This document shows positions 54,388 to 63,136 of a stretch of DNA of 64,000 nucleotides, piece by piece. Source of the DNA: Alphaproteobacteria bacterium HGW-Alphaproteobacteria-4 (GTDB lineage Bacteria; Pseudomonadota; Alphaproteobacteria; Rhodobacterales; Rhodobacteraceae); the NCBI GenBank assembly GCA_002842855.1, contig PHEE01000003.1:148544-212543 (forward strand), written 5' to 3'. The position numbers were made by a program, and so were the translations under genes. Under the pieces are notes generated by a model, which saw nothing but the letters and a program-made list of their open reading frames with translations, was not told the DNA's origin and did not search any database. The stretch's first letter is position 1. The number at the start of each line of letters is the position of its first letter.

Positions 54388-57222
54388 CTAATCGGCCGCG
54401 TAGCTTTCGACCGGCGGGCAGGTGCAGACAAGGTTTCGGTCGCCCCAGACGTTATCGACGCGGCCCACCGGCGGCCAGTATTTATCGACCCGAAAGGCAC
54501 CGGGCGGAAAGCAGCCCTGCTCGCGGCTATAGGCGCGGTCCCAATCGGCCACGAGGTCTTCAACCGTGTGCGGGGCGAAATGCAGGGGGCTTTGGTCGGC
54601 GGCGATGCGCCCCTCGGCCACATCACGGATTTCAGCCCGAATCGCCAGCAGCGCGGTGATAAAGCGGTCAAGTTCGGCCTTGGTCTCACTTTCGGTGGGT
54701 TCCACCATCAGCGTGCCCGCCACTGGCCAGCTCATGGTTGGCGCGTGAAAACCGTTGTCTATCAGCCGCTTGGCGATGTCGTCCACCGAAATGCCAACCT
54801 CACCAAAGGGGCGGGTATCGAGGATGCATTCATGCGCCACGCGGCCCCGGTTGCCCATGAACAGCACCGGATAGGCCCCCCGCAGCCGCGCCGCAATGTA
54901 GTTGGCGTTCAAGATCGCCACGCGGGTGGCCTGCGTCAGCCCGGCGCCGCCCATCATCAGGCAATAGGCCCATGAAATCAGCAGGATCGAGGCCGAGCCA
55001 TAGGGCGCGGCGGAAACCGGCCCCTCATCGCCGCCGGTTTCGGGGTGGCCCGGCAGATAGGGCGCGAGGTGGGCTTTCACGCCGATCGGCCCCATGCCCG
55101 GCCCGCCGCCGCCATGCGGAATGGCAAAGGTCTTGTGCAGGTTGAGGTGGCTCACGTCTGACCCGATCTCACCGGGTTTCGCCAGCCCCACCAGCGCGTT
55201 CATGTTGGCGCCGTCGAGATACACTTGCCCGCCGTGGCGGTGGGTGATCTCGCAGACCTCGCGCACGGTTTCCTCGAACACCCCATGCGTCGAAGGGTAG
55301 GTGATCATGCAGGCGGCAAGATTATCGCCTGCGGCCTGTGCTTTGGCGGCGAAATCTTCCAAGTCGATATCGCCATTGGGCGCCGCCTTCACCACCACCA
55401 CCTTCATGCCCGCCATCTGCGCGGAAGCCGGGTTGGTGCCATGCGCCGAAACCGGAATGAGGCAGACATTGCGCTGCCCCTGCCCGCGCGCGCGATGATA
55501 GGCGGAAATGGTCAGCAAGCCCGCATATTCGCCCTGCGCGCCCGAGTTCGGCTGCATCGAAAATGCATCATAGCCGGTGATCTCGCAGAGCTTCGCGGTC
55601 AGGTCGGCCACCGCCTCGGCATAGCCTTCGGCCTGATTGGCGGGCACGAACGGGTGCAGGCTGGAAAACTCGGGCCAGGTAAGCGGCATCATCTCGGCGG
55701 CGGCATTCAGCTTCATCGTGCACGAGCCAAGCGGGATCATGGCACGATCTAGCGCAAGATCGCGGTCAGAAAGGCGGCGCATGTAGCGCATCATTTCCGA
55801 TTCGGCGCGGTTCATGTGAAATACCGGATGCGTCAGGTAGGCCGACTGGCGCAGCAGCGCCTCGCCAAAGCCAAGGTGGCGCACCGGGTCGGTTTCCTCA
55901 TGAATGCCGAAGGCATCGAGCACGCGGGCAATCACGCCAGCATCGGTAGTTTCATCGACCGATATGCCCACCCGGTCACGCCCGATCTTGCGCAGGTTCA
56001 ACCCACGGTGGCGGGCGGCAGCCATGATGCCGGCCTGCCCCACGCCAACCTCGACCGTGATCGTATCGAAGAACGCGTCGGGTTGCACTTTTGCGCCAGC
56101 GGCGCGCAAGGCTCCAGCCAGTTGCACCGCTGAAAAGTGCACTTTTTCTGCAATCATGCGCAGGCCCACCGGGCCGTGAAAGACCGCGTAGAAGCTGGCC
56201 ATCACCGCCAGCAGCGCCTGCGCGGTGCAGACATTCGAGGTGGCCTTTTCGCGGCGGATATGCTGCTCGCGGGTTTGCAGGGAAAGGCGATAGGCCCGCC
56301 CGCCGCGCGCATCAACCGAAACCCCGACAATCCGCCCCGGCATCGCCCGCTTCATCTCATCGCGGCACGCCATGAAGGCAGCATGCGGGCCGCCATAGCC
56401 CATCGGCACGCCAAACCGCTGCGCCGACCCCACCGCAATGTCGGCCCCCATGGCACCGGGTTCCTTGAGCAAGCACAGCGCCAGCAGATCGGTTGCCACC
56501 ACCGCCACCGCGCCCGCGCCGTGCAGCGCAGCAATTTCAGCGCTGAAATCGCGCACATGGCCATAGGTGCCCGGATACTGGAAAATCGCGCCAAAGACCT
56601 TGGCAGGTTCCAGCGCCTCGGGCGCACCCACGATAATCTCGAAGCCCAGCGGCAACGCGCGGGTGCGGATCACGCCGATGGTTTGCGGGTGGCAGTTTTC
56701 ATCGACAAAAAAGGCCCGCGCCTTCGATTTCGCCACCCGTTCCGCCATCGCCATCGCCTCGGCGGCGGCGGTCGCCTCGTCCAGCAGCGAGGCATTGGCA
56801 ATGGGCAACCCGGTCAGATCGGTGACCATGGTCTGATAGTTCAGCAGCGCCTCAAGCCGCCCCTGCGCGATCTCGGGCTGGTAGGGCGTGTAGGCGGTAT
56901 ACCACGCCGGGTTTTCCAGAATGTTGCGCTGAATTGCCGGAGGGGTGACCGTGCCATAGTAGCCCTGCCCGATCAGCGAGGTCATCACCCGGTTCTTCGC
57001 GGCCACGCCGCGCATCTTTTCGAGCAGCGCATGCTCGGTCATCGGGCCCCAGCCTAGCGGCGTGGTCTGCCGGATCGAGCGCGGCACGGTCTCGTCAATC
57101 AGCGCCTCAAGGCTTGCCGCCCCGACCGCTTTCAACATTTCGGCCATTTCGGCTGGCGAGGGGCCGATGTGGCGGCGGTTGGCAAAGTCGTAGGTGTCAT
57201 AGGTGGTGGGGGTGAAGGTCAC
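54388..57222 (-). CDS. gcvP: Glycine dehydrogenase (decarboxylating), P protein
   Basis: A 944-aa PLP enzyme of the glycine cleavage system that decarboxylates glycine and passes the aminomethyl group to lipoyl-GcvH. The PLP lysine is in [19 protein letters not shown]; the N half begins [16 protein letters not shown]. It starts with GTG at 57222, with AAGGAGG about 9 nt upstream. Last catalytic gene of the gcvT-gcvH-SRPBCC-gcvP unit under glycine riboswitch control. Confidence 0.97.
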   Translation of the reverse strand: MTFTPTTYDTYDFANRRHIGPSPAEMAEMLKAVGAASLEALIDETVPRSIRQTTPLGWGPMTEHALLEKMRGVAAKNRVMTSLIGQGYYGTVTPPAIQRNILENPAWYTAYTPYQPEIAQGRLEALLNYQTMVTDLTGLPIANASLLDEATAAAEAMAMAERVAKSKARAFFVDENCHPQTIGVIRTRALPLGFEIIVGAPEALEPAKVFGAIFQYPGTYGHVRDFSAEIAALHGAGAVAVVATDLLALCLLKEPGAMGADIAVGSAQRFGVPMGYGGPHAAFMACRDEMKRAMPGRIVGVSVDARGGRAYRLSLQTREQHIRREKATSNVCTAQALLAVMASFYAVFHGPVGLRMIAEKVHFSAVQLAGALRAAGAKVQPDAFFDTITVEVGVGQAGIMAAARHRGLNLRKIGRDRVGISVDETTDAGVIARVLDAFGIHEETDPVRHLGFGEALLRQSAYLTHPVFHMNRAESEMMRYMRRLSDRDLALDRAMIPLGSCTMKLNAAAEMMPLTWPEFSSLHPFVPANQAEGYAEAVADLTAKLCEITGYDAFSMQPNSGAQGEYAGLLTISAYHRARGQGQRNVCLIPVSAHGTNPASAQMAGMKVVVVKAAPNGDIDLEDFAAKAQAAGDNLAACMITYPSTHGVFEETVREVCEITHRHGGQVYLDGANMNALVGLAKPGEIGSDVSHLNLHKTFAIPHGGGGPGMGPIGVKAHLAPYLPGHPETGGDEGPVSAAPYGSASILLISWAYCLMMGGAGLTQATRVAILNANYIAARLRGAYPVLFMGNRGRVAHECILDTRPFGEVGISVDDIAKRLIDNGFHAPTMSWPVAGTLMVEPTESETKAELDRFITALLAIRAEIRDVAEGRIAADQSPLHFAPHTVEDLVADWDRAYSREQGCFPPGAFRVDKYWPPVGRVDNVWGDRNLVCTCPPVESYAAD

Positions 57223-57243
57223 GGGGGGTCGCCTCCTTGGCGT

Positions 57244-57705
57244 TCATTCAACAAGAGCGGCAAGCTGGGCAAGGGATGATCCCATGCCCACCGCATGATC
57301 AGTGGTCAAAATGCCGGGTGGCACATTACTGGCGCCGATCCGCACCCGGGTGCCGTTTGCGACCGGCTCGAAGCTCCAATCCATCCGCATTTCGCCCTGA
57401 AAGGCCGGGTCGGCGCTATTGAACCGGCTGACAAAGGCAAGGTGCTGCGGCGGATTTACCACCACAAATCGCCCTTCCACCACATCGCGCGCACCACCCG
57501 ACTTGCCCCGCTCTGCGGGGTCATCATAGGTCAGCACGATCCGAAAGGCGCCGCCCGCGCGCGGATCGAACCGCTCGACCTGCCCCGACATGCCCCGCGG
57601 CGGCAGCCAGCGGGCAAGCAGCGCCGGGTCGGTCCAGCAGGCAAACAGCCGCTCGGCCGGGGCGGCAATCAGGCGTTCGGCGTGGTCGGTGCGACGCGCC
57701 AGCAT
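57244..57705 (-). CDS. SRPBCC/AHSA1-family protein
   Basis: A 153-aa START-like protein: ERLIAAPAERLFACWTDPALL at the start, RWLPPRGMSG, GGAFRIVLTYDDP and a C-terminal helix (DHAVGMGSSLAQLAALVE). Such small barrels bind hydrophobic ligands or Hsp90, but no specific function is readable. The ATG at 57705 is 10 nt after the gcvH stop, and gcvP follows, so the gene is inside the gcv operon. Confidence 0.85.
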   Translation of the reverse strand: MLARRTDHAERLIAAPAERLFACWTDPALLARWLPPRGMSGQVERFDPRAGGAFRIVLTYDDPAERGKSGGARDVVEGRFVVVNPPQHLAFVSRFNSADPAFQGEMRMDWSFEPVANGTRVRIGASNVPPGILTTDHAVGMGSSLAQLAALVE

Positions 57706-57714
57706 CAACGATGC

Positions 57715-58074
57715 TCAGCCGATCAGGTCTTTATAGGCCGCTTCATCCATGAACCCGTCGAGCACCGTGAGGTCTGCGAGCTTCATCTTGAAGAACCAGG
57801 CTTTGCCCAACGGGTCTTCGTTGACCAGGCCGGGGGTATCGCCCAGAGCCTCGTTGACCGCGACGATCTCGCCATCGACCGGGGCCAGAATGTCGGAGGC
57901 CGCCTTGACGCTTTCGATCACGCAAACCTCGTCGCCCCTGGCTACCTGCGTGCCCGGCTCGGGCAGTTCCACGAACACCACATCGCCCAGCGCCTCGGCG
58001 GCGTGTTCGGTGATGCCGACCACCACGAGGTCGCCCTCGATGCGCAGCCATTCATGATCTTCGGTGTATTTCAT
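57715..58074 (-). CDS. gcvH: Glycine cleavage system H protein
   Basis: A 119-aa carrier protein. The lipoylated lysine is K57 in [12 protein letters not shown], in the usual hairpin context. It shuttles the aminomethyl group between GcvP, GcvT and dihydrolipoamide dehydrogenase. GAGGAGCG precedes the ATG. It lies 12 nt after gcvT. Confidence 0.97.
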   Translation of the reverse strand: MKYTEDHEWLRIEGDLVVVGITEHAAEALGDVVFVELPEPGTQVARGDEVCVIESVKAASDILAPVDGEIVAVNEALGDTPGLVNEDPLGKAWFFKMKLADLTVLDGFMDEAAYKDLIG

Positions 58075-58086
58075 CGCGGACGCTCC

Positions 58087-59208
58087 TCAGCGCTTGAAGG
58101 TTGTGGGTTGAAATGGCAGCGGCGCGATGCGGGCAGGCAACCGCTTGCCGCGCACATCGCCATAAACGGTGGTGCCTTCGGCCAGCCCCGCAGGCAGACA
58201 GGCCATCGCCATCGGCGCGTTGATGCTGGGGCCAAAGCCGCCCGACGAGATCACGCCAATCGGCGCCCCGCCCTCAGACGCGGCATAGATCTCGACCCCT
58301 TCGCGCATCGGCGCGCGGCCCTCGGGCAGCAGCCCCACGCGGCGCCGGGTCGGCCCCTCGGCCAGTTCGCGCAAAATCCGCGCGGCACCGGGAAAGCCCC
58401 CGGCCCGCACCCCGCCCGCGCGCCGCGCTTTCTGGATCGCCCAGGATAGCGAGGCTTCAACCGGGCTGGTAGTGGTGTCAATGTCGTGGCCATAAAGGCA
58501 AAGCCCGGCTTCCAGCCGCAGACTGTCGCGCGCGCCAAGGCCAATGGGTGCCACCTCGGGCATCGCCAGCAAAGCCTCGGCAAAGGCCACCGCCTGCGCG
58601 TCGGGCACCGAAACCTCGAACCCGTCCTCGCCAGTATAGCCCGACCGCGAGACCCAAAGCTCGGCCCCGCCCCAGCCGAACACCGCCACATCCATGAACC
58701 GCATCGCCACCACCCCCGGCACCAGCCGCGCCAGCGCCGCCTCGGCGGCGGGGCCTTGCAGGGCCAGCAGCGCCCGGTCGGTAATCTCGGCCACCTCCAG
58801 CGCCAGATGCGCGCGCAGATGGGCAATGTCGGCGCCCTTGCAGGCGGCATTGACAACCACAAAAAGATGGTCGCCCCGGTTCGCCACCATCAGATCGTCG
58901 AGTATCCCGCCCGCCGCGTTGGTGAACATGGCATAGCGCTGGCGCCCCTCGGCCAGCCCCGCCAGATCGACCGGCACCAGCGCCTCAAGCGCAAGTGCGG
59001 CATCCACCGCCCGGCCCGAGGCCGCGCGCAAGATAACCTGCCCCATGTGACTGACATCAAACAGCCCCGCCGCCGCGCGCGTGTGCAAATGCTCTTTCAG
59101 CACCCCCATCGGGTATTGCACGGGCATTTCATAGCCCGCAAACGGCACCATCTTGGCGCCCAAACGCAGATGAAGATCGTAAAGTCCGGTCCGCAACAGG
59201 TCGGCCAT
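58087..59208 (-). CDS. gcvT: Glycine cleavage system T protein (aminomethyltransferase)
   Basis: A 373-aa enzyme transferring the methylene unit from lipoyl-GcvH to tetrahydrofolate with release of ammonia. Motifs are MPVQYPMGVLKEHLHTRAA, FDVSHMGQ and the folate-binding SRSGYTGEDGFEV, with GLGARDSLRLEAGLCLYGHD. First gene of the operon; the tandem glycine riboswitch lies about 75 nt upstream of its ATG. Confidence 0.96.
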   Translation of the reverse strand: MADLLRTGLYDLHLRLGAKMVPFAGYEMPVQYPMGVLKEHLHTRAAAGLFDVSHMGQVILRAASGRAVDAALALEALVPVDLAGLAEGRQRYAMFTNAAGGILDDLMVANRGDHLFVVVNAACKGADIAHLRAHLALEVAEITDRALLALQGPAAEAALARLVPGVVAMRFMDVAVFGWGGAELWVSRSGYTGEDGFEVSVPDAQAVAFAEALLAMPEVAPIGLGARDSLRLEAGLCLYGHDIDTTTSPVEASLSWAIQKARRAGGVRAGGFPGAARILRELAEGPTRRRVGLLPEGRAPMREGVEIYAASEGGAPIGVISSGGFGPSINAPMAMACLPAGLAEGTTVYGDVRGKRLPARIAPLPFQPTTFKR

Positions 59209-59282
59209 GCCGCCCCCCCCATGTCAGCCGGAAAACCGGCATCGCGCCATGGGCAGGCCCGCGCCCACCCAACCCGATGCCC

Positions 59283-59446
59283 CCTCTGTCCCTTGCGCCT
59301 GAGATCGTTATCCCTTCGGCGGGTGCCTTAACGCACCACTCTCCAGAGTCCTTCTGCCAGAACGGTCCCTTGCGCCTGAGAGTTTACCGGGGCGGTTGCT
59401 CCTTCGGCACCAACGGGGCACTCCCCGCCGGATTCTCCCGATCCTG
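59283..59446 (-). promoter_or_regulatory. Tandem glycine riboswitch for the gcv operon
   Basis: Two consecutive gcvT-type aptamers on the minus strand: the first at about 59362-59446, the second at about 59283-59361. Each contains the family consensus blocks GGAGAR, GCCGAAGG, and CTCAGGCGCAAGGGAC at its 3' side. The tandem arrangement is the classical one and should switch the gcv genes on when glycine is plentiful. It occupies most of the 357-nt gap between gcvT and gltX; the rest holds the promoter and the gltX hairpin. Confidence 0.95.
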
Positions 59447-59454
59447 ACTCCAGA

Positions 59455-59484
59455 TCGATAGCCCGCCCCGCCCCCGGCTGGCAA
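59455..59484 (-). promoter_or_regulatory. Candidate gcv promoter
   Basis: On the minus strand TTGCCA (59479-59484), 18 nt, then TATCGA (59455-59460), ending just ahead of the first glycine aptamer. Sigma-70-like, weakly matching, but well placed. Confidence 0.4.
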
Positions 59485-59539
59485 GGGGCTTCGTGCGGGG
59501 TCCACACCCGCTTCTTCATTGCTGAAATACCCCGGGGGT

Positions 59540-59558
59540 CCGGGGGCGGCGCCCCCGG
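59540..59558 (-). terminator. GC-rich hairpin after gltX
   Basis: CCGGGGGC-GGC-GCCCCCGG immediately past the gltX stop, followed on the minus strand by ACCCCCGGGGTATTT. Same style as other intergenic hairpins in this window. Confidence 0.5.
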
Positions 59559-59566
59559 CCTTGGCC

Positions 59567-60895
59567 TCAGCCGCGGCCGCGAACCTTTTGCAAAAGCGGC
59601 ATCAGATCGGCCATCTCGGGCCCATGCGCCTGCCCGGTCAGGGCCTTCCTGAGCGGCATGAACAGGCCCTTGCCCTTGCGCCCCGTGGCTGCCTTCACCG
59701 CCGCTGTCCAGGTGCCCCATGTGCTGGCGTCATAGGGCGGCGCGGGTAACAGCGCCATCGCGGCAGCCACGAATTCCGCGTCCTCGGCATCCACCACCGG
59801 CTCGGCGCCTTCCAGTACCAGCGTGGCCCATTGCGCGAGGTCATCGAGTATGGTGATGTTCTTGCTCGCCACCGCCCAGAACTGCTCGGCAATTGCTGCG
59901 GGAATCCCCAGCCCCGCAATCCGCTCCGCCACAGCGGAATATGGCAGGCGCTGGTTGCGTTCGCGCGTCAGTGGCATCAGGTCTTCGGGGTCCAGTTTGG
60001 TCGGCGCGGCGCCGAACTGGCTCAACTCGAACCCTTCGGCAATCTCGTCAAGGCTCATGCGCAACTCGACCGGCTGGCTCGACCCGAGCCGCGCCATCAG
60101 GCTCAAGAGCGCTTCGGGCGCCACCCCGCGCGCCCGCAAATCGCGCAGGGAAAGCGTGCCAAGCCGCTTGGAAAGCTCTTCACCCTGCGGCCCGGTCAAC
60201 AGGCTGTGGTGCGCGAATGCAGGCGGCGTACCGCCAAGCGCGCGCATGATCTGTATCTGCGTTGCGGTGTTGGTCACATGGTCGGCGCCGCGCACGATAT
60301 GGGTGACCCCCATCTGCAAATCGTCCACCGACGACGCGAAGGTGTAAAGCACCTGCCCGTCGGCGCGGATCAGCACCGGGTCGGACAGGCTGGCTGCATC
60401 AATCGAGATCGGCCCCATGATGCCGTCCACCCACTCGATCCGCTCCTGCTCAAGCAGAAAGCGCCAATAGCCTTCGCGCCCCTCTTCGCGCAACCGGTCC
60501 TTCTCGAAGGCGCTCAGCCCCAGCGCGGTGCGGTCATAGACCGGCGGCTTGTGCATGTCGAGCTGCTTCTTGCGCTTCAGATCAAGCTCGACCGGGCTTT
60601 CGAAACATTCGTAGAACTTGCCCAGCGCGCGCAGGCTGTCGGCCGCCGCCTCATAGCGATCGAACCGCTCCGACTGCCGCTCGACCCGGTCCCAGTGCAG
60701 GCCCAGCCATTCGAGGTCTTCCATGATCGCATCGGCGTATTCGACCTTTGAGCGTTCGCGGTCGGTATCGTCAAGCCGCAGGATGAACTGCCCGCCCGCC
60801 TTGCGCGCGATCAGATACGCCATCAGCGCGGTGCGCAGGTTGCCGACGTGGATATAGCCGGTGGGCGATGGGGCAAAGCGGGTGACGGTGGTCAT
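59567..60895 (-). CDS. gltX: Glutamyl-tRNA synthetase
   Basis: A 442-aa class I aminoacyl-tRNA synthetase charging tRNA-Glu. The HIGH-type motif is FAPSPTGYIHVGNLRTAL; the KMSKS-type loop reads GEELSKRLGTLSL. The HVGN and ELSKR variants mark the second alphaproteobacterial GluRS lineage; genomes of this group usually also carry a second gltX. The ATG at 60895 is chosen because GGAG lies about 8 nt upstream, whereas the GTG at 60904 abuts it. Confidence 0.94.
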   Translation of the reverse strand: MTTVTRFAPSPTGYIHVGNLRTALMAYLIARKAGGQFILRLDDTDRERSKVEYADAIMEDLEWLGLHWDRVERQSERFDRYEAAADSLRALGKFYECFESPVELDLKRKKQLDMHKPPVYDRTALGLSAFEKDRLREEGREGYWRFLLEQERIEWVDGIMGPISIDAASLSDPVLIRADGQVLYTFASSVDDLQMGVTHIVRGADHVTNTATQIQIMRALGGTPPAFAHHSLLTGPQGEELSKRLGTLSLRDLRARGVAPEALLSLMARLGSSQPVELRMSLDEIAEGFELSQFGAAPTKLDPEDLMPLTRERNQRLPYSAVAERIAGLGIPAAIAEQFWAVASKNITILDDLAQWATLVLEGAEPVVDAEDAEFVAAAMALLPAPPYDASTWGTWTAAVKAATGRKGKGLFMPLRKALTGQAHGPEMADLMPLLQKVRGRG

Positions 60896-60975
60896 TTTGG
60901 GCACTCCTCGTTGGCCCCCGCTCTTTCATACGGCGCGGGTTTTGTCCATATCGGGGGGGCAATGAGGGGGCGGAC

Positions 60976-61383
60976 ATGACCGATTGGGCGGGGCGGCAGG
61001 CACCGGGGCTGGACGACATCGAGGCGATGGCCGAGGCGGCGCGCGGCGCGTTGCCTGCGGCCTTTGCTGCCAAAGCCGCAGCCATCGTGCTGCGGGTCGA
61101 CGATTTCGCCTCCGACGCCCTGCTCGACGAGATGCAGATCGAAGACGGGTTCGAGCTGACCGGGCTTTATGAAGGCATCCCGCTGACCGAGAAATCGGTG
61201 ATGGACCAGCCGATGGGCCCCGATGTGATCTGGCTGTTCCGCCGCCCGATCCTTGACGAATGGGCGGCACGCGGCGACGTCGCGCTTGGCGCGCTGGTGG
61301 CGCATGTGATGGTGCACGAAATGGCGCATCACTTTGGCTGGTCGGACGATGATATTGCGGTGATTGACCGCTGGTGGGAGTGA
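60976..61383 (+). CDS. Metallopeptidase-family (zincin-like) protein
   Basis: A 135-aa protein with a minizincin motif HVMVHEMAHHFGWSDDDI (HExxHxxG and a downstream Asp) near the C-terminus and an N-terminal ADDFASDALLDEM-like stretch. This small zincin-like family (DUF1025 type) is common in actinobacteria and alphaproteobacteria; its substrate is unknown. No signal peptide. Divergent from gltX by about 80 nt. Confidence 0.87.
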   Translation: MTDWAGRQAPGLDDIEAMAEAARGALPAAFAAKAAAIVLRVDDFASDALLDEMQIEDGFELTGLYEGIPLTEKSVMDQPMGPDVIWLFRRPILDEWAARGDVALGALVAHVMVHEMAHHFGWSDDDIAVIDRWWE

Positions 61384-61424
61384 CCCGGGCTTTGGCAGGG
61401 GCGGCAGCCGCCCTTGCGCACAGA

Positions 61425-61444
61425 CTGCGGCGAATTCGCCGCAG
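61425..61444. repeat. Perfect 20-bp palindrome upstream of the PfkB-family kinase
   Basis: CTGCGGCGAATTCGCCGCAG, uninterrupted. Lies between the zincin-like gene and the kinase gene, 80 nt before the kinase start. Could be a protein-binding site or part of a terminator. Confidence 0.6.
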
Positions 61445-61524
61445 CGGCAGCATTGTTAGCGCCACCACTTGGAACCGCCCCGCAAAAGTGGCAGGGTCGC
61501 CGGGCAAGCATTCGAGGCCCTGCC

Positions 61525-62472
61525 ATGACACCGATCCTGACCGTAACGCTCAATCCGACGGTTGATTTCTCGACCACGGCCGAAGCCGTCGCACCCGACC
61601 GCAAGCTGCGATGTGCGCGCCCCGATACCGACCCCGGCGGCGGCGGCATCAACGTAAGCCGCACGATCACCATTCTGGGCGGCCATTCTACCGCCTTCGT
61701 GGCGGTCGGCGGACCGATGGGCGACAAGCTGGTGCACCTTTTGACCGATGCGGGCATCGGCATTGCCCCGTTTCCCGCGCCGGGCGAAACGCGGCTAAGC
61801 TTTTCGGTGCATGAAGAGGCCGAGGGTCAGCAGTATCGCTTCGTCATGCCGGGGCCCGACTGGCCGCGCAAATCGGTCAACGCGGCGCTGGCACGAATCG
61901 CGCGGGCTGCACCGCGTGGCGGGCTTGTGGTGCTTTCGGGCAGCCAGCCGCCCGGCGTGCCGGACGATTTTCCCGCCCACCTCGCAGCGCGGATACGCCG
62001 CACCGGGGCGCAGCTGGTGCTCGATACATCGGGCAAGGCGCTGCACCACCTGTTAAAGGCCGGCGCCGCCCCCGTTCATGTGCTGCGAATGGACGATGAA
62101 GAAGCCGAAGAACTGGCCGGGCGCCCGCTGACCACCCGCGCCGACAGTGCCGATTTCGCGCAAAGTCTGGTAACGCGGAAGGTGGCAAAAATAGTGATCG
62201 TCGCGCGCGGCGCCGATGGCTCGGTGCTGGCCACGGCAGATGGGCGCTGGCACGCTGCCGCGGCGAAGGTGCAGGTGGTTTCCAAGGTCGGCGCAGGCGA
62301 CAGCTTCGTGGGCGCCTTCACGCTTGCGCTCGCCCGCGGCGAGGCGCCGGAACGCGCGCTGCAAAAAGGCGCGGCGGCGGCCAGTTCGGCGGTTACGTCA
62401 GCGGCGACGCAGCTATGCCGCGCCGCCGATGTTCGCCGTCTGACACCGCTCTGCGCCCTAAGCCGGGTCTGA
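61525..62472 (+). CDS. PfkB-family sugar/hexose phosphate kinase
   Basis: A 315-aa ribokinase-superfamily enzyme of the 1-phosphofructokinase/tagatose-6-phosphate kinase subgroup. N-terminal TVTLNPTVDFSTTA and DPGGGGINVSRTITILGG are the sugar-binding region; VVSKVGAGDSFVGAFTLAL contains the catalytic Asp and anion hole. It likely uses fructose 6-phosphate or a close relative (PfkB of E. coli is the nearest well-known type). No phosphotransferase-system genes are adjacent. Confidence 0.9.
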   Translation: MTPILTVTLNPTVDFSTTAEAVAPDRKLRCARPDTDPGGGGINVSRTITILGGHSTAFVAVGGPMGDKLVHLLTDAGIGIAPFPAPGETRLSFSVHEEAEGQQYRFVMPGPDWPRKSVNAALARIARAAPRGGLVVLSGSQPPGVPDDFPAHLAARIRRTGAQLVLDTSGKALHHLLKAGAAPVHVLRMDDEEAEELAGRPLTTRADSADFAQSLVTRKVAKIVIVARGADGSVLATADGRWHAAAAKVQVVSKVGAGDSFVGAFTLALARGEAPERALQKGAAAASSAVTSAATQLCRAADVRRLTPLCALSRV

Positions 62473-62958
62473 TCAACCCCGCGCGGCGCGCCGGAACACC
62501 AGCGCCGCGCAAACCCCAAACAGCAGTTTCGAGGTCAGGCTGGCGCCATAGGGTACGATGGTCACAAAGGCCGGGTTGATGACCGGCAGGACGACAAAGA
62601 AGTTCGTGCACCAAACAACCGCCAAAATGCCCACGATCAGCGCAAACTCGGCCCAGCTTCCGGCCAGCCGCGGAAATGCGCGCGCCACAAACCATGCCGC
62701 AGCGACGCCCAATGCCACCGCAAGAACCATGTGAATGGCCAGCCCCAACGCCACTGAATACGACGCAGCCGCGAGGCCCGGAAACACGGTTTCAGTAATG
62801 CCGCGCGCCACATCAAGCGACCCTGCGCCCTCAAGCTGGCGGTATATCGCGATCCAGACAATTTCGGCCGCGCCCCCCGCAAGCCCGGCCCAAAGCCCGG
62901 CCCCGATGAAATTTCGGCGCGTCGGCAGCGCCGAGGCGCCGGTCAGATTGCCAGTCAT
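62473..62958 (-). CDS. Small four-helix membrane protein of unknown function
   Basis: A 161-aa inner-membrane protein with four predicted helices (NFIGAGLWAGLAGGAAEIVW, ALGLAIHMVLAVALGVAAA, FALIVGILAVVWCTNFFVVL and a C-terminal one). No named family recognised. AAGGAG lies 7-8 nt before the ATG at 62958. Its stop directly abuts the end of the convergent kinase gene. Confidence 0.75.
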   Translation of the reverse strand: MTGNLTGASALPTRRNFIGAGLWAGLAGGAAEIVWIAIYRQLEGAGSLDVARGITETVFPGLAAASYSVALGLAIHMVLAVALGVAAAWFVARAFPRLAGSWAEFALIVGILAVVWCTNFFVVLPVINPAFVTIVPYGASLTSKLLFGVCAALVFRRAARG

Positions 62959-63136
62959 GGTAAAACTCCTTCGTTCCATTTCGTTCGCGTGCCCACAAAC
63001 GGGCACAAAGATTCTGCGCCGGCAGAAATGGATGGTCAAAGGCGCGCCACCTCTGCGGGTGCAACTTGGCTATGCACCCGGCGCGCGGAATTTACACTGA
63101 TTCAAGTCAAGTCGTGCGCAGAACGGGCGCGCCGCC

